From Bacilli bacterium (GTDB lineage: Bacteria; Bacillota_I; Bacilli_A; RF39; UBA660): a stretch of 24,410 nucleotides of DNA. Made by a program: the position numbers and the translations under genes. The DNA is taken from contig CAKJXT010000084.1 in NCBI GenBank assembly GCA_918219625.1, positions 1 to 24,410 of the forward strand, in the 5' to 3' direction. A model generated the notes under the pieces. The model was not told where the DNA came from. It ran no database searches and was given only the letters and a program-made list of their open reading frames with translations. Within the stretch, counting starts at the first letter, position 1; every line of letters starts with the position of its first letter. Positions 21,684 through 24,410 of this stretch are shown here, piece by piece.

Positions 21684-21791
21684 ATGAAAAATTTATTATG
21701 GGAATTATTTAAAAACACAGGGAAAATAGAATACTATCTAAAAATGAAAGAAGTTGAAAAAAATGAGAGAAGTAAAAATAGGAAAATATAG
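21684..21791 (+). CDS. yqzL: YqzL-like microprotein (35 residues)
   Basis: A very short gene between era and recO, exactly where Bacillus carries yqzL. The protein begins MKNLLWELFKNTGKIEYYLK and continues MKEVEKNERSKNRKI. The pattern W-x-hydrophobic-F-x-x-TG-x-I-x-x-YL-x-x-KE-x-E agrees with my recollection of YqzL (about 47 residues). This copy lacks the acidic C-terminal tail. GGTGATT precedes the ATG. Its last 29 bases overlap the start of the DUF1653 gene in another frame. Its function is unknown. Confidence comes from position plus motif; it is below the size most gene finders report. Confidence 0.75.
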   Translation: MKNLLWELFKNTGKIEYYLKMKEVEKNERSKNRKI

Positions 21792-21981
21792 ACACTTTAA
21801 AGGCGCAACAATAACAGTTCTATACTTAGCAAAAGACTCAGAAACATTAGAAGACTTAGTAGTATATAAACATGATGAAGACAATCAAATATGGGTAAGG
21901 CCAAAAGAAATGTTTTTATCAGAAGTAGACCATGACAAATATCCTGAAATTAAACAAAAATATAGATTTGAAGAAATATGA
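21763..21981 (+). CDS. DUF1653 domain protein
   Basis: A 72-residue protein spanning one DUF1653 domain: KIGKYRHFKGATITVLYLAK near the start, SETLEDLVVYKH in the middle, then IWVRPKEMFLSEVD. The fold is a small beta barrel of unknown function, usually a stand-alone protein. I choose ATG 21763 over an in-frame TTG at 21754, as the domain begins right after it. The ribosome site is weak (AAAGAAG), and the start lies inside the YqzL-like gene, so translation is probably coupled. Its TGA overlaps the recO ATG by four bases. Cotranscription with recO is clear; functional connection is not. Confidence 0.85.
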   Translation: MREVKIGKYRHFKGATITVLYLAKDSETLEDLVVYKHDEDNQIWVRPKEMFLSEVDHDKYPEIKQKYRFEEI

Positions 21982-22715
21982 TAGAGAGTATTAAAGGAAT
22001 AATAATAAAAGAAAAATCATATAGTGAAACAAGTAAAATAATAGATGTAATAACAAAAGAACATGGAGTAATAAGTATACTTGCTAAAGGCGCAAAAACA
22101 CTAAAAAGCCCATTAAGAAGTTCATCCACTAAACTTACATATGGTAACTTCAATATAGTATATAAAGAAGGAAAACTATCTACACTAAAAGAAATAGATG
22201 TAATAAATTACTATAAAAATATAAAAAAAGATATAATAAAAATAAGCTATGCATCATATAATTTAGAACTAGTAGAGCAGGTAATAAAACAAACAAAAAA
22301 TGAAGAAGTATATGATAATCTAATCGCATCACTAGAAAAAATTGAAGTTGGACTAAACCCTCAAATAATAACCAATATACTAGAACTAAAATGTCTAAAA
22401 TATTTAGGAGTAATGCCTATAATAGATAGATGTGCAATATGTGGAAATGAATCAATAATAACAATATCCAGTGATGCCGGTGGATACTTATGTAGAAACT
22501 GTAGAAAAGAAGAAACAATAGTAGATGAAAAAACAATAAAATTAATAAGAATGTTTTACTATGTTGATATAGGAAAAATAGAAAAAATAGAAATATCAAA
22601 TAAAGTTTGTGAAGAAATAAACTTCTTCTTAGACAACTACTATGATAGATATACAGGATTATATTTAAAAAGTAAAAAAATGATAGAAGAACTATCAAAA
22701 GCAGGTGAAGTATGA
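21978..22715 (+). CDS. recO: DNA repair protein RecO
   Basis: A 245-residue recombination mediator that helps load RecA at SSB-coated gaps with RecR and anneals single strands. The N-terminal OB fold is visible (SIKGIIIKEKSYSETSKIID, 4-23; TKEHGVISILAKGAK, 26-40). The central helical part follows. A zinc site is formed by C152, C155, C172 and C175 (CAICGN and CRNC), as in many Firmicutes RecO proteins. Length is normal. It overlaps the DUF1653 gene upstream and the DUF212 gene downstream by four bases each (ATGA), so all three are coupled. The position after era is conserved in Bacillus. Confidence 0.94.
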   Translation: MIESIKGIIIKEKSYSETSKIIDVITKEHGVISILAKGAKTLKSPLRSSSTKLTYGNFNIVYKEGKLSTLKEIDVINYYKNIKKDIIKISYASYNLELVEQVIKQTKNEEVYDNLIASLEKIEVGLNPQIITNILELKCLKYLGVMPIIDRCAICGNESIITISSDAGGYLCRNCRKEETIVDEKTIKLIRMFYYVDIGKIEKIEISNKVCEEINFFLDNYYDRYTGLYLKSKKMIEELSKAGEV

Positions 22716-23149
22716 AAGAATATAAATTTTTATTAGTACCATTTTTAACTCTATTAATATGTCAAATTACAAAATTTACTATAGAATCAATTTCTCAAAA
22801 AAAACTACTATGGGGTAGACTATTTAATGGGGCAGGGGGAATGCCATCATCACATTCATCATTCGCAACATCCTTAACTGCAATGTTAGGACTAAATCTA
22901 GGATTTGATAGTCCAATGTTTGCTCTAGCAGTAATATTTACCCTAATAGTATCATATGACGCAATGGGACTTAGAATGGAAAGTGGACTACAAGCAGAAG
23001 CTATTAATAAAATATATGATGAAATATTTAAAGATAAAGGTATGAAAAAACTAAAAGAAAAACTAGGACACAAACCACAAGAAGTATTTGCTGGAATGAT
23101 TCTAGGAATAATATCAGCAATATTCTTTACATATAAAGTATTTATATAA
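22712..23149 (+). CDS. Divergent PAP2 family membrane protein (DUF212, YuiD-like)
   Basis: A 145-residue membrane protein of the divergent PAP2 (acid phosphatase/VanZ-like DUF212) family. Motifs are FNGAGGMPSSHSSFATSLTA (38-57), containing the PSSHS element of the phosphatase site. They continue with IVSYDAMGLRMESGLQAEAI, then LGHKPQEVFAGMILGI near the C-terminus. About four hydrophobic helices are present. Homologues are presumed lipid or polyprenyl phosphate phosphatases, but substrates are unknown. It overlaps recO by four bases and ends the operon at a hairpin terminator. Placing it after recO is not the Bacillus arrangement. Lipid recycling would fit with dgkA nearby; this is inference. 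Confidence 0.9.
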   Translation: MKEYKFLLVPFLTLLICQITKFTIESISQKKLLWGRLFNGAGGMPSSHSSFATSLTAMLGLNLGFDSPMFALAVIFTLIVSYDAMGLRMESGLQAEAINKIYDEIFKDKGMKKLKEKLGHKPQEVFAGMILGIISAIFFTYKVFI

Positions 23150-23155
23150 AAACTG

Positions 23156-23177
23156 AACACTGAAAAAGTGTTTTTTT
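23156..23177 (+). terminator. Rho-independent terminator of the era-recO operon
   Basis: AACACT (23156-23161) and AGTGTT (23167-23172), with a GAAAA loop, then a run of T. Confidence 0.85.
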
Positions 23178-23199
23178 ATATAAAAAAATTAATCTTAAG

Positions 23200-23229
23200 T
23201 TGACATGCAAAGTAAAAACATGTTAACAT
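23200..23229 (+). promoter_or_regulatory. Promoter with embedded inverted repeat before the ORF6N gene
   Basis: TTGACA (23200-23205), an 18-bp spacer and TAACAT (23224-23229) with TGT before it. TTGACATG (23200-23207) and CATGTTAA (23219-23226) form an inverted repeat (seven of eight positions) that spans the -35 and -10. It is a plausible operator. AGGGGGG and the ATG at 23266 follow. Confidence 0.5.
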
Positions 23230-23265
23230 TTAGTTGTATTAATCATAAAAGGGGGGATATAAGAT

Positions 23266-24195
23266 ATGAATGAAGTAATCGAAACAGAAGTAAATATAGA
23301 AGATTTGATTTATGAAATTAGAGGTAAACAGGTAATGTTAGACTCTGATTTGGCAAGGCTATACAAGTGCAAAAATGGAACAAAAGAAATAAATCAAGCT
23401 GTAAAAAATAACATAGAAAAATTTCCGGAAAGATTTTCATGGATAATAGATGATATAGAGTTAGAAGAATTGCGGTCAAAATTTTTGACCACAAATTATA
23501 ACAAAATGTCTAGAACAAATCCTAGAGTTTTTACAGAACAAGGCGTAATGATGCTTGCTACAATAATAAAATCAAAAGTAGCTACAGCTACAACTATAAG
23601 AATAATGGACGCTTTTGTCGAAATGAAAAAATTCTTTTCTAATGATATTTTAAGAATTTCAAACATAGAAAAAAATTTGATTAACATTAATAATAAAATA
23701 GATAATCATGATAAAAATATCAAATTGCTCCAAGAATCATTTGATAAATTATCAGAAAAAAGAAAATCTAGCGAAATATATTACAAAGGCCAAATATATG
23801 ATGCATATTCAAAAATAATAGATATATTTAATGAATCAAAAGAGCAACTTATAATAATTGATGCATACGCAGACAAAACACTATTGGATATAATAAAAAG
23901 ACTCAATGTAAAAGTATCTATTATAACTAAACCAAATAATCTACTAACAAAGCAAGATATAGAAAAATATTATAAACAATACAATAATTTAAAAGTAATA
24001 TATGATAATACATTCCATGATAGATACTTCATAATTGATGATAAAGAAGTATATCATTGTGGCACAAGCATAAATAGAATTGGATATAAAACATTCTCAA
24101 TAACCCTCATGAATGATAAAGAAATAACATGTACACTAATAAATAAAATAAAAATGTTGACACATAATAAAAAAAGTAATAAAATAAACATGTAA
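23266..24195 (+). CDS. ORF6N domain protein with C-terminal PLD-like domain
   Basis: A 309-residue protein. The N-terminal ORF6N domain, a KilA-N-like DNA-binding module of phage and mobile elements, runs from about 10 to 120: IYEIRGKQVMLDSDLARLY (15-33), FPERFSWI, then NPRVFTEQGVMMLATII (85-101). A coiled coil follows (about 130-168), then a C-terminal domain with YKGQIYDAYSKIIDI (173-187), LIIIDAYADK (195-204) and FHDRYFIIDDKEVYHCGTS (250-268). HDRYFIID resembles a phospholipase-D-like HKD site. Such fusions are common in gut bacteria, probably as regulators or phage-derived factors. It has its own promoter with a palindrome, plus a palindrome inside the gene. The glyS promoter lies in its 3' end. 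Codon use is less A-skewed than its neighbours. Confidence 0.87.
   Translation: MNEVIETEVNIEDLIYEIRGKQVMLDSDLARLYKCKNGTKEINQAVKNNIEKFPERFSWIIDDIELEELRSKFLTTNYNKMSRTNPRVFTEQGVMMLATIIKSKVATATTIRIMDAFVEMKKFFSNDILRISNIEKNLININNKIDNHDKNIKLLQESFDKLSEKRKSSEIYYKGQIYDAYSKIIDIFNESKEQLIIIDAYADKTLLDIIKRLNVKVSIITKPNNLLTKQDIEKYYKQYNNLKVIYDNTFHDRYFIIDDKEVYHCGTSINRIGYKTFSITLMNDKEITCTLINKIKMLTHNKKSNKINM
23474..23490 (+). repeat. Intragenic palindrome in the ORF6N gene
   Basis: GGTCAAA (23474-23480) and TTTGACC (23484-23490) with a three-base spacer, perfect 7-bp arms. The DNA encodes residues around RSKFLTT, a segment that is recurrent in ORF6N proteins. Confidence 0.7.
24157..24185 (+). promoter_or_regulatory. 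Promoter of glyS, inside the ORF6N coding region
   Basis: A perfect TTGACA (24157-24162), a 17-bp spacer and TAAAAT (24180-24185). The predicted start is near 24192, at the ORF6N stop codon, so the T-box leader would begin there. Confidence 0.7.
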
Positions 24196-24316
24196 TATTT
24201 AAATGCGATGACTGGCTTGGAAACCAAGAGCAATATACTAAGAGCTGATTCTTTTAGAATAAGTAAGGTGGAACCGCCCATTTGGGTCCTTACAAACTAA
24301 AAGAATCTTTTTATTT
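24192..24316 (+). promoter_or_regulatory. Very short T-box riboswitch sensing tRNA-Gly
   Basis: The T-box AAGGTGGAACCGCCC (24264-24278) has GTAAGG pairing with CCTTAC, the bulge TGGAACC and GCCC/GGGT. TGGA pairs with a UCCA tRNA end, as expected for tRNA-Gly (U73). Stem I is reduced to about 28 bases: GC (24205-24206), a GATGACTGG loop, CTTGG/CCAAG (24216-24220/24224-24228) and GC (24230-24231). I see no AGTA specifier-loop motif and no distal platform. A hairpin, CTAAGAG/CTTTTAG (24238-24244/24251-24257), shares its 3' arm with the terminator. I cannot assign the specifier; GGC (24214) and GGA (24219) are candidates. Confidence 0.85.
24247..24316 (+). terminator. Regulated terminator of the glyS T-box
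   Basis: An 11-bp perfect stem, GATTCTTTTAG (24247-24257) and CTAAAAGAATC (24297-24307), encloses the T-box hairpin and is followed by TTTTTATTT. Confidence 0.85.
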
Positions 24317-24330
24317 GAAAGGGTGATATT

Positions 24331-24410
24331 ATGGAAAAAATTACAATGGAAAAAATGGTTAATTTGTGCAAACAATATGGATTTATTTATCAAGGTTCAG
24401 AAATATATGA
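24331..24410 (+). CDS. glyS: Glycyl-tRNA synthetase, N-terminal end (partial)
   Basis: The gene runs off the window after 26 codons. The protein begins MEKITMEKMVNLCKQYGFIY, then QGSEIY. The pattern MEKMV-x-LCK-x-x-GF-x-x-x-GSEIY is the N-terminus of the single-chain (alpha2) class II glycyl-tRNA synthetase, not the alpha/beta type found as glyQ-glyS in Bacillus subtilis. It charges tRNA-Gly in the cytoplasm. AAAGGGTGA lies seven bases before the ATG. Expression is set by the T-box directly upstream, whose bases fit tRNA-Gly. The position after recO agrees with the Bacillus gene order. Confidence 0.88.
   Translation, partial: MEKITMEKMVNLCKQYGFIYQGSEIY

Noticed and set aside
22795..23160. 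A 121-codon minus-strand frame opposite the DUF212 gene
   Set aside because: Antisense to a well-supported gene with family motifs; no ribosome site or homology pattern.
24200..24240. tRNA-like element before glyS
   Set aside because: The hairpin lacks cloverleaf arms and a CCA end. The T-box sequence downstream explains it better as a reduced stem I.
1..24410. CRISPR arrays, rRNA and tRNA genes, prophage or complete insertion sequences
   Set aside because: No regularly spaced repeats, no tRNA cloverleaf sequences and no transposase bounded by inverted repeats were seen. Only the Rpn and ORF6N genes suggest mobile ancestry.

Overview
The window is a gene-dense, very AT-rich stretch of a Bacillota chromosome. 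Coding strands are strongly A-rich: AGA is almost the only Arg codon, and ATA and CTA are common. TGA is used as a stop (for example in recO and yqfC), so the Mycoplasma code is excluded. Pyruvate:flavodoxin oxidoreductase points to an anaerobe. A yqfC-yqfD sporulation pair, T-box leaders and the order yqfC-yqfD...ybeY-dgkA...era-yqzL-recO...glyS place it among Firmicutes, plausibly a gut Erysipelotrichia-like or related lineage. The exact taxon cannot be fixed from this sequence.

Layout. 1-420: the end of a MazE-type antitoxin and its MazF toxin. 422-3778: a DUF402 gene and a GT2 glycosyltransferase, then an ABC-F ATPase gene preceded by what looks like an attenuator (own promoter, 18-codon leader ORF, competing hairpins, terminator). 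3789-5317: two unrecognised genes, each with its own promoter and terminator. 5387-8761: nifJ. 8794-10052: a CDF metal transporter overlapping a DUF4186 gene. 10041-11005: an unrecognised 303-residue protein. 11016-12478: pyruvate kinase. 12486-16262: a Phe-specific T-box followed by pheS-pheT. 16265-17500 (minus strand): an Rpn/PD-(D/E)XK family gene followed by a duplicated fragment of its own 3' end, with a perfect 14-bp palindrome in its leader. 17663-19967: yqfC-yqfD, then ybeY-dgkA. 19971-20666 (minus): an AqpZ-type aquaporin. 20703-23177: era, a YqzL-like microprotein, DUF1653, recO and a DUF212 (YuiD-like) gene, tightly packed. 23200-24195: an ORF6N/PLD-like gene with palindromes in its promoter and coding region. 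24157-end: a strikingly short T-box and the start of glyS.

How it fits together. Pyruvate kinase and NifJ form the pyruvate node of fermentative energy metabolism. The two tRNA-synthetase loci are under tRNA-sensing leaders whose T-box bases match the expected discriminator bases (A73 for tRNA-Phe, U73 for tRNA-Gly). Era, YbeY and RecO are ribosome-maturation and DNA-repair genes in a compressed version of the Bacillus cluster; phoH, pgpH and cdd are absent from the expected places. Accessory genes (MazEF, Rpn, ORF6N) sit between these core blocks. The most novel-looking elements are regulatory: the very short glyS T-box, a T-box switching layout shared with pheS, and the leader-peptide attenuator before the ABC-F gene.
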